Source: Lineus longissimus
Lineage: Eukaryota; Nemertea; Pilidiophora; Heteronemertea; Lineidae
Length of the DNA: 64,000 bases
Reading direction: 5' to 3'
Assembly (NCBI RefSeq): GCF_910592395.1
Contig: NC_088309.1
Span: 4,094,501 to 4,158,500 of the forward strand
Under the pieces are notes generated by a model. The model was not told where the DNA came from and searched no databases. It worked only from the letters and a program-made list of their open reading frames with translations. Below are positions 36,501 through 49,400 of this stretch, in pieces. The position numbers and the translations under genes are program-made. The number at the start of each line of letters is the position of its first letter. The first letter of the stretch is position 1.

Positions 36501-39425
36501 ACAATCTGTAGATTTACCTGAGGATCCACTCTGTTTGCCTTAGGTAAGATAGCAAGAGGTTCGATTGTTGACCCATGAACTGGTTTCTGTTCAGCCACCT
36601 GAAAAGTGAAATCAACAAGACGAAATTAAAATTTGTTGTTCCTCTCCTCTCTAGTGTTTCCGTATAGGTACCTATAATATCACTGTTTTGCGTCAATTCT
36701 CAGTTTGTATAACAAATCACAATCACTCCGTAAACCATGATTAATTTATGAAGCTAGAAATGTTCATGTTTTCCGTCCATTATTTATTAAAAATCAATGA
36801 TACATGTAGTCATTATTGATTACAAATCAATGATAGGCAAAAAATAAAATAATAGCATGTTTTATGATACATACCCTATTGTGTCTCTTGTCAACGATGA
36901 GTGGAAGTTGGATGCCATAGTTGTCGTGGAGGACATTCCGATTCTGAGGGTTGTAAGGGTTATGGATAGCTTTCACATTGTGTCCTGTCTTCAGCTGGAA
37001 AAACAAGATAGATGTTTTGAATATCGGTTGTACTTATCTTTCATGAGAATTCGATGACAAAACGAAAGTGCTTCATATCTATGACAAATTGCCATAATGT
37101 GGCAAAGGTGCATCCAGGATCATTGCAAGTAGTCAATAATTTATGAGCTCGCTTGATAAACGATATATGCAGTTCATCATTGCTACAACTGTGCAGTCTA
37201 TGATTCTTAATCTTATCAGATATGTCTCTGGAAACTTAAAAACCCCAAAACTGTCCTATCCAGTGTAGTAAGCGCAACTCCACTGAACTGAAATAACAAT
37301 AGTACTGACCACTTGTGCTGGAGTGAGGCCATGTGTCTGTATCTTTTCCTTTGGAAGAATGAAAGGTTTTCTTGACAAAGCCCTGGAAGTGGAAATTTTA
37401 AAAGATTGTAGACCAAGTTTGAAAGTACAGGGTATATGAACACTTTTTAATTTGGTTTCAATGTTTCAATTTTATGATGGTGTTGCATATATTACCATTG
37501 ATTTGATGTGAATGTGGAGCTGGAAACAAGACACCAGCTCATTTGCCTCAGACCTACTCCCTTATAAAGAATGGAAAAGAATACTGGCCAAAGGACACCA
37601 CGCTAACCAAAACACTCTGGGGTTCTCTCAGACAACCAACTTCGTTTGCTCAAATATTCCAAAGACAGACGGAGAAGAAACCAACACTTACTGCTGTTCA
37701 TTTGATGCCCTCCTAACTTTATTATCTTTCGTTACATCTTTCAGATCCCAAGTCGTCTCACTGGTTGTATGCTGATTGCCATGGCCTTGTGATTCTAGAG
37801 ATGGTAGGGTCAGCACTCGATTGTTCATCTGATTCACCAAGTTTTCGGTCTTTAGCTGCAGAGTAAGATTGAAGACACAGCGTCACATGTATGTCCAAGA
37901 TTGCTGAAGTGGTGGCAATTTCAGACAAATTGGGGGTAATTTCACCTCATTTTTTAGTATTTGCCAACGAGCAGAAAAAATAACTAAAAGCGTTTGTAAG
38001 TTTGTGAGCAAAAACATGTGGTTTACACTATAGCCACAATGTTTTTAGCTTTAGCTGTTTGTCAGTACTTAGCATTACCTAAAGACAAGAACAAGAAGAA
38101 GTAAAATATACCTAACAGAATTCTCACTATTGTAGCTTACCCTGATTTCCTCTTCTGTCTTCTGCATTGCCTCCTCGATGGAGGTTGCATCCATACCCCC
38201 GCCATCTTTCTGAACCTGACTCAACAGTCGCTCCTTAAGCTGGTGAAGATCTTCCTGAACCTGAAGAAATAAACAGGAGACTATGAATTCAATGCAAACA
38301 TTTTGAAAGATGGAGGAAATTGTGCAATGAGTAAGTATTATACCAAAAGGAATTCATAAAGGAAACTATTACCTGTTTCATATTAATTCATGCAACGGAA
38401 ATCCGCAATCATGATACGGACACATGAACGTTTCTGTTGACAAAACATATTGAATGGTCATAATCTAATAAGCAAACAACATCTAGGCACTATTTTAATT
38501 TAATATATCACACTGCATGTGTATACTTGCATATGAACTGACCTATTATAGTTTTTGGCAGGGGGAAGGCAATACCCCTTTACTAATGATAGTGATACCC
38601 ATGCATGGATACATTTATGTATGCATGTTGGCCTCTATTATTCTATAGTATAGGCTAAGTCTAGATGGTCTAAGATTAAGAAAGATCCCATAAATCTTGC
38701 TCCCCAAGGCATAATTTTGCACTGAACATTCTGAATGTGCTCAGTCAGACATGATATCAGCTCATTCTTGGGCATGATTAATAGATTTAGTTCGGCTCAT
38801 CTTTTCATAATGAGTAAGAGGCCCACAAAGCAAATCGGTTTTGTCAAATCTGCTGAATTACCATCGGGCTGAAATTCAGTTTTTTTATACACCTATGGCT
38901 ATGTCAGACTGGCTAACAAAACTCCGAGTAGAACAAAAGAATTGAATATCACTAACACTGTGACTGTCAGTGTCTGTGTCAGGTCTCATCTGAGGGCGGA
39001 GTGTCAGTGACACAGAGGACAGCCACAAATTGAGTTGACAAAAGATAGCCTACGGTATAACACTAGCCTAAAGTAAACACAGAAACAGGGCCCATTCCCG
39101 TTCCGGGGATTTTGGCTGGCCTACTGCTTATTAAAAAAGGCCAATGCAGTAGGCCAAGCCAGTGATCAGATGGCATAACCAATGACGAGGCAATCCCACT
39201 CCCACTCCCAGGGCAAGGGCTACTTCTCTATTTCACAAAACACGGACACTGACAGGGTGTACTGTCATGACTGTAGTGTAGGCCTAGGCTAATGATGTAT
39301 GGAGGCTAGGTGCATTGCATGCATGCATGTACGAACACCATCACAAACACAACTCTTTCACCTACCCGAACCAAAATTTCCCCAACATCGTGGTCGTGAT
39401 TATTCAAGTCAGTCATGACTGGCAT
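27593..39425 (-). CDS. IQCH: IQ motif-containing protein H (IQCH), 23 exons, complete
   Basis: Exons in transcript order: 39425-39366, 38260-38141, 37855-37692, 37382-37310, 36994-36875, 36598-36518, 36285-36105, 35807-35617, 34142-34104, 33130-32997, 32803-32726, 32540-32432, 32137-31910, 31769-31619, 31441-31266, 30956-30684, 30462-30274, 30083-29966, 29803-29340, 29171-29049, 28215-28154, 27981-27873, 27682-27593. Phases close to 1110 codons plus TGA; human IQCH is about 1030. One IQ motif is visible ([12 protein letters not shown], around residue 467), a calmodulin-binding type site. The large region after it, with [23 protein letters not shown], matches the IQCH family; an ATP-grasp-like fold has been proposed for it. 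In mammals IQCH acts in sperm and flagellum formation. The start could be either of two nearby ATGs (39425 or 39416). The 39-base exon 34142-34104 is the least certain; dropping it keeps the frame. Confidence 0.93.
28319..28900. mobile_element. Possible hAT-like non-autonomous element in an IQCH intron
   Basis: The stretch starts with CAGGGTTCGC and ends with AACCCTG, short inverted termini of the CAGGGTTN type used by many hAT elements. I found no matching 8-bp target duplication. A 114-codon plus-strand frame inside (28460-28804) is hydrophobic but not recognisable. Confidence 0.3.
33925..33995 (-). repeat. tRNA-like SINE remnant in an IQCH intron
   Basis: On the minus strand, TGACCTGGTGGGTAAGGC (A-box-like, 33972-33989) is followed at tRNA spacing by GGGGTTGAAAGTC (B-box-like, 33934-33946). 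The B-box is degraded. Confidence 0.45.
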
Positions 39426-39429
39426 TTTA

Positions 39430-41180
39430 AAACTATTCTCTTTATTGTTTAAGTTTTGAAAGACGAGAAATAGTACATTTTCTCTGAGGAAACGGACGGA
39501 AGTCGACCATTCCGTTTCTCTCGGCAACACTACAACAACAATAAATGATGACGTAGTACGCAAGCACCTTGCCAGGTACTGTATAGAGACGTTTCGAAAT
39601 ATCAAGCGTAGCGTCCGGACGGTAGAGCGGCCGGGTGGTTCAGTTTCTGTTCATGAGCGTTTTTCGACCGGCCTTTACCTCGCGTGTTGATGGACGTGCC
39701 CCTTAAGTCCCCTCGAAAAAATCTGACGTGAGACTAAGCTTTTTTCGTTGCAGCAATTAAGATCCTCTTCTTCCTTTCGCCCCCCCCCCCTCATATACAC
39801 TTGCGTCCCGACTTGCGTGAACTGTTTTCATCAGCAGCCGTGTATGTGTTTCGGAATGTGGCACCACTGTAGGTAATTCCTGAAATCAAATCAATTGATC
39901 CGATATGATTTGACCTTGACTTCTACTGGAATCTGGCCCGAAACAGGTAGTGGGCATAACCGGCTCCTTGCTGAGATATGTATCTTTAGTGGTTATTTAC
40001 TCTCAATGTCAGCAGCTAATAAGAGATAAATTCATCGTGCCTTACCTGTGGTCGGGCAAGTGGTTAAAAACAGTATTGTACGCAAGGGAGTGTAGGCTAC
40101 ACCTCTTAGATGAGCAGCCAGACCACCTTGAACTATCATGAGTTTGTTTCAAGTGTTGGATGAATGGAATGCCATGCAATGTTGCCAGACAGTGGCAAAT
40201 ACCTAAATGCTGAAGGCAGATGGTACAGAACCAACACATGTCTATGTTCCTGGCAGACACTATTTTTGGCCTACACACAAGTGCCTGTAAGGATTGGACT
40301 AAGTAAGATGCTGTCTGTCATGTTTGGATCGAGATATTGAAAAACACCCGTAAAGGATAATGTGATACAAGCAAATAACGGTGTTGTTAGGCCAACTTTC
40401 GATAACAACAATGGCTGCTCGCACAAGATTGTCTACATTGGTGGCCATCTTGAATCTGGAGAGAGAAAAAACGAACGAAGAAGACATTTGTAAGAAGACC
40501 TTGTTTATTCGAAAGAAACAACACTGTATTTTGTAGCAAAAGCTGAATATGAACATCTTGGCTCTATACCTGCTTTGGAAGTCGTACTCCTCACTCTGTG
40601 CATTGTCAGTTTTCTTTTTTTCTGATACATTTATGTTAGCAATGGTGCACATCAACAAATTTGTGTCCTGACTGTTCACAAACAGTCTTATCTTGGCGAA
40701 TTCCATGTTGTGTGTCTAGGGAGATACTTGATATTATGCTCTCAGTAGTGGAGCAGGATTATAAAAATATTCACTCACATTTCTCAGCAGTTAGTCACAT
40801 ACGTTTATATCTAAACTTTACTATTGCAAAATATAACTTTTAACAAACAATTATCAAGAAACATTCCTAAAAGTTACTTTTATGAATAAATGCATTCTTC
40901 TAGTAACGTCACCATCTCGACCCGAAAGGTTTTCTCGTCGCTACGAGGTGCTGTGCGAAACCGTGAGCGGTCATGTACAGGTACATGATGACGCTTCCTA
41001 CGGTAACAAATCAGGCTATACACCTAATATCACTCGAACTATACATGTAGTCATTTGGCATATATCTAGCTCAGAAAATAAATATTTTCAAAGTTCTATG
41101 TATTTGAAGCTGTTATGGTTGCTACGATCCAAAAGAATGATGAAGGATGAATGATTACCCGGGGTTTTGCATTTGTTACA
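39430..41180. other. Intergenic region upstream of IQCH; no gene recognised
   Basis: This holds the presumed IQCH promoter (39430 onward) and an 11-base C run at 39780-39790. The open frames in it have no recognisable content. Confidence 0.35.
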
Positions 41181-41191
41181 CTGTTTTACAG

Positions 41192-41571
41192 GAATTATGA
41201 TGAATGAAGTCTGCATACAAATGAAAATAATAATGGTTATGCACTTAACATCTAAAGATACAACCTCTATTTCCTCCGTTCTTTCTCCAAAATACTGTAT
41301 TGTAGCAGAATCTTTCAATAAATGGAAAGATTCAGACTGTAGTGAACAATCTAACTTTAGGCCATGCTTTAGATCCCCAGCATTTCCCACACCAGATACA
41401 TGTAAATTGTTTTTGAAATTAAACAAAAAAGCGGTCAGTTTAGTCAGTGATGAAAGATCAGCTTGTGTTAACCCGAGAGAACCTGGAGTTAATTTTAACT
41501 TTACTCGGCAGCTTTCTAATCTCAAGCGCTACTTTCCTGCTGTTGCCTTTCAAAAAATCCTATCTCGTTGA
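41192..41571 (+). CDS. Unrecognised open frame, possible terminal exon
   Basis: An acceptor-like TGTTTTACAG precedes a frame of about 126 residues that starts MMNEVC and ends KILSR before TGA. Its composition is protein-like, with six Cys and mixed charge, but I recognise no family and found no convincing upstream exon. An overlapping minus-strand frame of similar length exists, so chance is a real alternative. Confidence 0.2.
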
Positions 41572-41671
41572 ACGATTAACATTTACCTGTACTGGTGAAA
41601 AATGGAAGCCTTAGGTGGATGAAAGGCTTTTCTAAGAGTCAAAAACAAGCAACCGTTTGTCGGAACCTGCA

Positions 41672-41925
41672 TGTACAGTGGAACCCCGGTAACGCCACAG
41701 CCCCGCTATGACGACCAAGAATCGCCGGTCCCGAATGGTTTCCTCTCTAACTACCATTACAAGGCCCCCGGTAACACGACCACTCCGGTACCCAGACCAC
41801 GACCGCTGGATTGGGCGGTCCCAATGACCAAATTCACACCTCTAACCCGACCAAAGGGCCTTATTGCCGTGAAAAGACGAATGCTGCAATGATTCGTGGT
41901 CGTGTTACCGGGGTTCCACTCTACA
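41672..41925. mobile_element. pogo/Tigger-like MITE
   Basis: The left terminus CAGTGGAACCCCGGTAAC and right terminus GTTACCGGGGTTCCACTC are near-perfect inverted repeats, flanked on both sides by TA, the target of Tc1/mariner and pogo elements. A shorter inner TTACCGG/CCGGTAA pair is also present. At about 254 bases it has no transposase. Confidence 0.8.
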
Positions 41926-42183
41926 TGTTTAGCTGGTAGATAGCCTAGTAATGGTACTTCTTCACGAAGTCGCCGTTTTAGGGTGACGTCTCTCTTTTCC
42001 CACAGTGATCGAAAATATTCAAGCTTGTATGTATATTTATCGCTTAATCAAACACATTATACCGAAATGTGCATTTTAATCACATGAAGACCAACAATTT
42101 GACCGCAAGCTCATATCTACAGCCCCCTTTCACGGAGAGATGTGTTCTCGCCACATAGAAAGCTGTATTTTAAAATGCACAGT

Positions 42184-44654
42184 CTAAGGTTTCTTTTGAT
42201 GTTGCTGCTGGTGTTGTTGCTGTTGCTGTTGGCGTTGTTGTTGCTGGCGTTGTTGATTCTGCTGTTGCTGTTGCTGATTTTGTTGTTGTTTCTTGGCGGG
42301 AACGACCTGGAGATACTTCTTGACAATGTCCAACCATTCCTGGTGTTCATCCTCGACAAGGTGTCCACCAACCTTTGCAATAATCCATGGCTGTGACATC
42401 CTGACCCTCATTTTGAATACTGCTCCGGAAAGAGTCTGTTTTGTTGAAGCGGAGAAAGCCCAAACCTCTTCAACTGAAAACGGAAATTAATTGAGATGAC
42501 ATTGCTGAACAAGTTGACAGTGAAAGGAACTGATGTCGGAGATAGTTTCATGCGCATTATACCGCTACACTGTATACAATGTACCGACATTGCTTCACCG
42601 GTTACTTGAAGTCGGGAGGACATATTTGGTGAAAGTTCGTGTTTCTTATAGTCTTCAACATTTTGGCGGCGACTGTGGACAAAATAAGTATGTTTTACGT
42701 TCATGAGATGTTTTTTTTTCTTTGGCAAATCCTACACCAACCACCACCAAAAGAAACGGATAAAGCAAGTGGATACCGATTACGGGTCGTAAAGAGCTAA
42801 AACACTGTAAAATTTGAGAAAACTTCTCAAAATCGCCATACCCCTTTCTCCTACCTAAATACGGTCCATAATGGTGTTGGTTACTTACGAGTTCCATATT
42901 TTAGTTTCGCCTTGGTGAATATTTTCAGTTCGGCCGGGTATAGATAATTCGACGCTATGATGGTAAGATTGCCAACTATTGGCACTGTTCGTAGAACCTC
43001 TAGCGTTCGGTGTACGTGGCCGTCTGCCCCTTTTTTACTCTTCAAGATCTTTATTGAATGCCTGGAATGGTCAACGTGGTAACAATCGGTCAATTAGGAC
43101 CTTGGAGTCGAATAGATATTGCGGTGATGGATGATGATAATGATGATGATGATGATGTTGACGATATGATTTGAGGTAATTTTGTTGTCTTAAATCTTAG
43201 TTTCAGCCTCTAGTGCCTGCACTTGATTTCTGTCCGAAACGAAACCCAAGCGAATCATGATTTGCCTCTCCCCACTCGATTCTCCACTGACAGCTATAGA
43301 TTGCGAGTCTGCTTTGGAGACTAGCCTCAGCCCTATCTTACATAGCAACAAGAATATTAATGTAAAACAAACTATGTATGTGCATTCCTTCACCAGCTAA
43401 GATAAGTGAATGGCAATCGACGGAAGCCATCGTTCCGACCACCATCAAAATCAGGTTGTGAAAGCTGCAGGCATTCCTAACAGTATGATGTACTTGGTTC
43501 CTTGCTCACACCTGTCCCTGCAGAAGTATGTGCTATATGGGTATCAATATACCTGGCAGCCTTTTCCACAAATAACACCACCGCTTACTACCGTGATATA
43601 TCGGTTTCGCTCAGTGGTAAGCCTACCTTTGTCTATATGAGAAAGCAGAGTCAAGAATAACAAGTGAAATGTTAAAATTTGAGAAGAACTACTCAGCGCC
43701 AAGGCTAAATGGCCAGATAAAATACAATACAAAGGGTATTTTCTACAGAAATGCAACTGGGAGGGATATCAACTAAAGTTATTTTTGATGAACCATTTGG
43801 ATGTAGCAAATTTCGTTATGATGACCTATTCTTCAGTTCTTGACCTTCTGGCGATATTGACATGCATGCTGATCATTTAACTGTATGTTCTTTGCTAGAG
43901 GTTACCATTCGCTATCATTGGCTTTTGCGAACGGTTTTAGATTGAACAATGACCTTTTCTTCACGACAGTAACACGAGGAGTTGAAAAGGGAAGGATATC
44001 GTCAGTACCGATACATCTCCTGCCAACAAAACTCAGAGTTGTTTGCACCAATTGCGCTCATCACTGACATAAGGGAACTACCAAGAATAATTATGTACAG
44101 TCTTTTCTTTAACAATGTTGAGCCTTAGCCTTCTTATGCGCTGATGAAGATTGGTGAAATCAGATACTTTACCGACCTCGGCTTTTGCGAGGACAAACGA
44201 TCATCAACAAGAGAGACGTCAGAAAACATCATTATGTAACATTTTGTATTGTAATCCCCCAAAGACGATGGAAGGACATCGCTATATGCTGTTCTGAAGA
44301 CCTCCTTCCGTCAACGATATGATTAAGTAATAAGATTTATATAATTGAGAACGAGCTTTACCAAATACCGCTAAGATCGGTAAATTACTTTTCCTGAAAA
44401 TATATTTCATGCAGCTTGCCTCAAAGCAACACTTACATTTTTGGATGAAGCTTTTCCAACGTATTCGTGTCCTTCATGGTATTATAGACCGTCAAAGGTT
44501 CCACTCCATCAATAAAAGTATAAGCTGAAAACTCCGTCACATTATTCTGAAGGAGGATATAGCCTAAAAGGGCCACGGAAGGGACACCTATGACCACCCA
44601 GTAGGAATAGGGCGCAGGCTTTCCCGGAGCAGACCTCGTCTGTGAACCCGCCAT
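42184..44654 (-). CDS. SRPBCC/START-like protein with N-terminal membrane anchor and polyQ tail
   Basis: Exons in transcript order: 44654-44437, 43061-42889, 42473-42184. They join to 226 codons plus stop. Residues about 18-36 form one hydrophobic membrane segment (YWVVIGVPSVALLGYILLQ). Then follows a domain with SRPBCC/START-like features: VYNTMKDTNTLEKLHPK near the start, a strand-rich middle, and a final amphipathic helix HQEWLDIVKKYLQ. The last ~36 residues are almost only Gln with some Asn, Arg and His, coded by mixed CAA/CAG. Exon 3 was chosen because its acceptor restores the frame to EEVWAFSASTKQ. SRPBCC folds bind lipids or other hydrophobic ligands, so a membrane-tethered lipid-handling role is possible. 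I cannot name an orthologue. Confidence 0.75.
42188..42296 (-). repeat. Imperfect CAG/CAA repeat coding polyglutamine
   Basis: About 35 codons of CAA/CAG interrupted by AAC, CGC and CAC codons form the C-terminal tail of the SRPBCC-like protein. The interruptions make it an impure repeat. Confidence 0.9.
43129..43165. repeat. (GAT)n microsatellite
   Basis: GATGAT units with single-base interruptions lie in the first intron of the SRPBCC-like gene, just upstream of its second exon. Confidence 0.8.
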
Positions 44655-46417
44655 CTTGCCGAATCTTTACTCGCAACAACGCCAGCACCGCGTATGAGAA
44701 ACTAGATAGTTTAGTTTTTATCTTTCAAGCTAGATTCTGCGTGCGAAGGTAGAAACTTAAGAAAGCATCCCATCATCAGACACATAATGATATGTTGGCT
44801 GATTTTGGCCATAAATATTCCAGTACAAAAAATACGGTTATTAGAAAACGGGGACAGTAATTGGTGTCGTCCGAGCGCGCGGTCTTCTTCGAATGGTGCC
44901 AGTTTATACGCCGGGTTGCGTCACCGTTGCTGGTCAAAGTATTGAATGTACCGTCTTCTCCTCCGAAGAATTTCTTACCCAGCTGATGTTTGTTAATGAT
45001 ACTATTTCCCAGCCAAGTGGAATCATGATAAAGGGTAGATTGGTCAAACGCCCAATGTGTCATATTATGCCTTTCGTAACGATCCAGTTCAACTGCTTGT
45101 CAACAGGGGGCGTTAAGGTATTTTGGGTGGACGACCGACGACTGCTTCAGCCAGTGTCGTGTTGGCGATAAATATGGTTTGGGTTGTTGACCACTGGCAC
45201 TGAGTAATTATGATTCCAAAGCTGTCTGGTCCACTGACCTCACTCTCGCTTCACAGAGTCTGGTATAGCGAGACCCAAAGATGGTAATCACAGCCATAAA
45301 CGTTAGTGGCAAGGGCTGATGGCTTTCGATTGATTCTAATTACATTTTACGAGATATATACTTAGTTCTTCTTGTACAGAAGGGCATGATTTAAGAGAAC
45401 AAATTGACGGATATGTTACTTATAAATTCTTATTAGTTCAGATGAGAAAGTTAATTGATTAGTGCACAATGGAAAATGCATTAATCGAGGTACGGAGAGG
45501 ACGGGTGCTCTCAGCGGCCGCAGAATGAAACCTAGGGTTGCTAAAACGACCTTTTCGGCCACATCCTGTTGAGAATTATAAACGAAGGAGAATTTACGTA
45601 GTTTTATTTTTAGACTCAAGGACCAAACACCTTTCACACGATCGAACGCCCGGTGTGTAAGATTGCTTGAGATAATCGAATCTGTGATGACAGTTTATAG
45701 TGGTGACAACTCTATAATTTGCCTATTTGGTCAAATTTGATATCCAACCGAGGCGGACACCCAAGTTCTATCGCGTCTTTGTGTTATCAATGGGTACGAA
45801 ATCACTTCGCTTTTGTGCCGCTAAAAAGCAGCAAGGGGTATATAAACCGAAATACAAGAACCGTGCCAAATTTCAATCTCTTATGATGGTGTTTCGAATG
45901 CTTTCTTTTTCATTTGCGGGTACCATGAGTACCTGAGATGGGGCCTTACCATGGACGAATTACTATTATTAGGCCTATAACGTTCCCCTCTACACTGACT
46001 CTATCTATATTTAGTTCAAAGAACACCCAAAAGACTTTTAACGGTCATGTGAACATGCGAGCCCAAATATTTGATATCAATGTTTGTGTTTTCACCTGGG
46101 GCATTTGGTAACCGCAATCAACCTTACCATGCGACAAAATCAATCAATTCCAAACGTGTACAATCAAACATATTTATCAACAATAACTAATCGAAAATGC
46201 TATGGTTCTATAATTGGGGCAGTGACGCTTAAATGAAGAGACAAGATACGTTTGTCTGTCATTCGGTCTCTTGATCACAAATCCCCAATGTTTTGCAATG
46301 ATGTAAATCTTCAGGATCGTTGATGTCAATATATACATAACCCTAGGCCATATACCGCGTGGCTTAGTTTATAAATAATTGGACAGCCAGCCATGTGCCA
46401 GTAGATTGTGATTGGTG
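44655..46417. other. Divergent intergenic region; no gene recognised
   Basis: This separates the starts of the SRPBCC-like gene (minus) and the GT22 gene (plus), so it should contain both promoters. Open frames here have no recognisable content. Confidence 0.35.
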
Positions 46418-49400
46418 ATGGAAGGGAAAAGGACGAGGAGGGTGAAGCGGGAGGTCCACAGGGCCAAGACGCGGCAGCGACACAAGCCCCGGGGGGATGG
46501 GGAGTTGTCGTCTGCCGCTAGTCAAGGGGCGCTCTGTGGGAGACTGATGCCTCTCTCGGAATGGCATATCTTTGCGGTTACATGGGCAACCAGGATGTGG
46601 ATAATCTTACAGAAGGAACAGCTTTGGATACTTCATCCCGACGAGGTTTATCAGTCGCTTGAAGGTATGTTCTTTTTTTATCTATTACACGTATATCTCA
46701 GTCAACTTCCCAAAACAAATCACTTTGCCATGGAGAGGTTTCGCATTTGAACATGGCCATTTATCATTTATTTTAAACGTCGTCGTAGAATATGAGGCGG
46801 GTTGAAAGAGAACTTAAACTAATACTTAACCGACAGTCTGATTGCGTCGCCGAAGAGAATTTAGAAGCTCGATGCTGTACCTTTCTGACACGTTATGTGC
46901 TCCCTCCGCTCTCTAAGAGCCAGATTGTGGAAGTTTGAAGATGAGACACGTTCGGACATATAGACTCGTCTAATAAGTCATCAAAATTGACGAGAGAAAG
47001 ATAATGGTAATGTTCTTAAGGGCGCTTTTAAGTACGTGTAGTCATCTCTGACTTTGCATTGACACTGCTGACACCTGGCACGAATGGTTAATGTATCGGC
47101 AGTTCACCATTAACGAATTAGCGACAACAACTCTATAATTGGAGTGAAAGGATATTTAGGAAAGGCCACGTAATTGATGTGGGCAATTCGATACCCATGC
47201 AATAATACATGTTAATGACAGGATTTTTAAATAACATTTCAAATTGGTTGTAATTGATCTCATAACACACTTTACAACATCAGGCAAAAGCAAAGAGAAC
47301 TATCAAATATGGTTTTCGTCACATAACATGCCATTAGTGCACATGAAATGTGTTAAGTGCAAAATGCATTAACCCCACCTTGACACAACAGCTGGGGCAG
47401 GCATTATTCATGTCCTGTATCGAATGCATTTTGTTTTAACAACGTCGTTCACATCGGTAATCAATCAGGCCACATACCTGTAGGTCATCATAAGTAATTT
47501 CATTGATTTAGTTGTTGCTCGAAAACAAACTCTTTCGGACCCACTATCAATTTAGACTTGATTTAGCCTTGTAAAGGCTGTAGCAGACACAAGGCATAAA
47601 CATGCAAATTTTGATAAGTATATAATGTATCTGACATGAAAATCTTGTATTTACCCGTCCAACTATTACATGTACATTGATGATTACTTTTTGTCCAATT
47701 ATTAGGCCTATAGGATTATGTCCCCAACTAATAGGGCCTACTTTTGGCTGGTAAAGTATAAGACCAATTTTCTGGACTAATACATCGAAATTGTTGAGCC
47801 TTCCAAAGGGTGAAGACAAACGTTACGGAAGGATAATAAGGTTTTTAAAATCTTTGAAAAATCTTCATACAGAACAGAGTGAACGTGAAGAACACTGCGT
47901 CTCTCAACGCAACAATGTTTCCATTGTTTTAAGCAAACTAAATCGCCCTTACAAGGACACCTTGACATGGACATTCTGATGACAATGCTATCTTCCCAAA
48001 TAATGTACAAAACTGTGAAACATTTATGAACATGTTTCATCCATTTGCCGACCCACCCATCTTGCTGTTTTAATGCCAATAAAGGATATTGGATTCTGAC
48101 CACGATTAATGAGATGTCAACAGAACAATCGATGATGTATCCATTAATCAAAGTGTCCATTTGCAGTGGTCAATATCATAAAACGATCAGCAGCCGCTCT
48201 GATTTGGCCAGTGATGCGAGAAATATCGCAACCGCGTTGATGGGTAGCCTATTCATGAGCGAACTGTTTTGTTGAAGCGTTGAGTTCGAACTATTAACGT
48301 GGGCGAGTCATTGTTGGGGAGTCTGCTCAGTGATGGAGTTATTACCTCGGTTGTGCGCCAAACGCCGATGCCAATGATACTACCTCTCGATCATTTGACA
48401 AAACAACCTTATCTCAACAATGTCACCATGGAGAATCAGTATACACTGCGACAGGTTTGCCCGGCAATGCATGCAGTAAAGGCTTTACGGGGAGGGTTCA
48501 GATTTGTTGTCACTTCCGTCCAAAGGCGATATGATTGCTTGGTAACCTTTGTATTCGGATCGATGTTGACATCCATAATGCCCATGAAGATGTTGTTGAA
48601 AGAAAATATAAGCCAAATAGGTAAATAAGGCAAAATATTTCCCAAACCACATTGAGGAGATGTGGTAGGCCCTAATCAACTAGAGCAACACATTAATCGT
48701 AACCGCTCGGACAGCCATGTATTCAGGTGGGTACATGCAGGGTGCGAAACAGAATTATGTCATAGGAAATGAACATATTGCAGAAATCGTCATCTTTAAA
48801 GAGACCGGCACTGTTTCTTGATCCTACATTTACTGTACCAATTGAATCAAGACTAATCCATTCCTGGATCAGATTAAGTAACACTAGTATGTTATTAGCG
48901 ACTATGTGCTTAATATCAATATTAAAGGAGATTGCTCGTCAATCCACGTGACTATCAGAGACACCTGCAGTGAAAATATTCAACTACTTCGGTTTCCATA
49001 TAAGGGATAGTCATTAGCATATTTCTACTACAATGTTTACTATGAGTCTAAGCACGTGGGTCACCCAGGTGGCTCCGCAAGCGAGGTAACTTGACGAGGC
49101 ATGGTGTTATACTATAATAGTACCTTACGAATCCGCATGGAGCGCGTTATCGATAATGGTCGCAAATAATGTCAAAAACATAAAAAGTTATCGTAAATAT
49201 TGTTATATTTCTGGATATTGGAGTATGTAAATGATAAGGAGACCTAAACCAATGACAGACCAGTATCCTATGAACCTTACTAGTGATTTGGGGTTCTTGA
49301 AACTCCTTAGATTTATCAATGAAAGCTTATTCCCGCCTTAGGTTTTTACCGGGCCATTCATAGCACACCAATTTCTTAAGCGTTTTAACGAGAACTGTCC

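Noticed and set aside
39426-39605. Longer N-terminus for IQCH starting at 39605
   Set aside because: The frame is open but its sequence is not conserved-looking; the ATG at 39425 or 39416 starts an acidic, hydrophilic N-terminus that leads directly into the exon donor.
41088-41525. 145-codon minus-strand frame as a gene
   Set aside because: It overlaps a plus-strand frame with a better acceptor; no recognisable content in either. At most one can be real.
42408-42728. 106-codon frame as the third exon of the SRPBCC-like gene
   Set aside because: It is in the wrong phase after exon 2. The acceptor before 42473 restores phase and gives the expected C-terminal domain sequence.
46412-46417. TTG at 46412 as the start of the GT22 protein
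   Set aside because: An in-frame TGA precedes it and ATG at 46418 follows two codons later; eukaryotic initiation at ATG is far more likely.
47547-48645. Nested gene in the first intron of the GT22 gene
   Set aside because: Frames on both strands overlap, are under 130 codons and show no motif or consistent splice sites.
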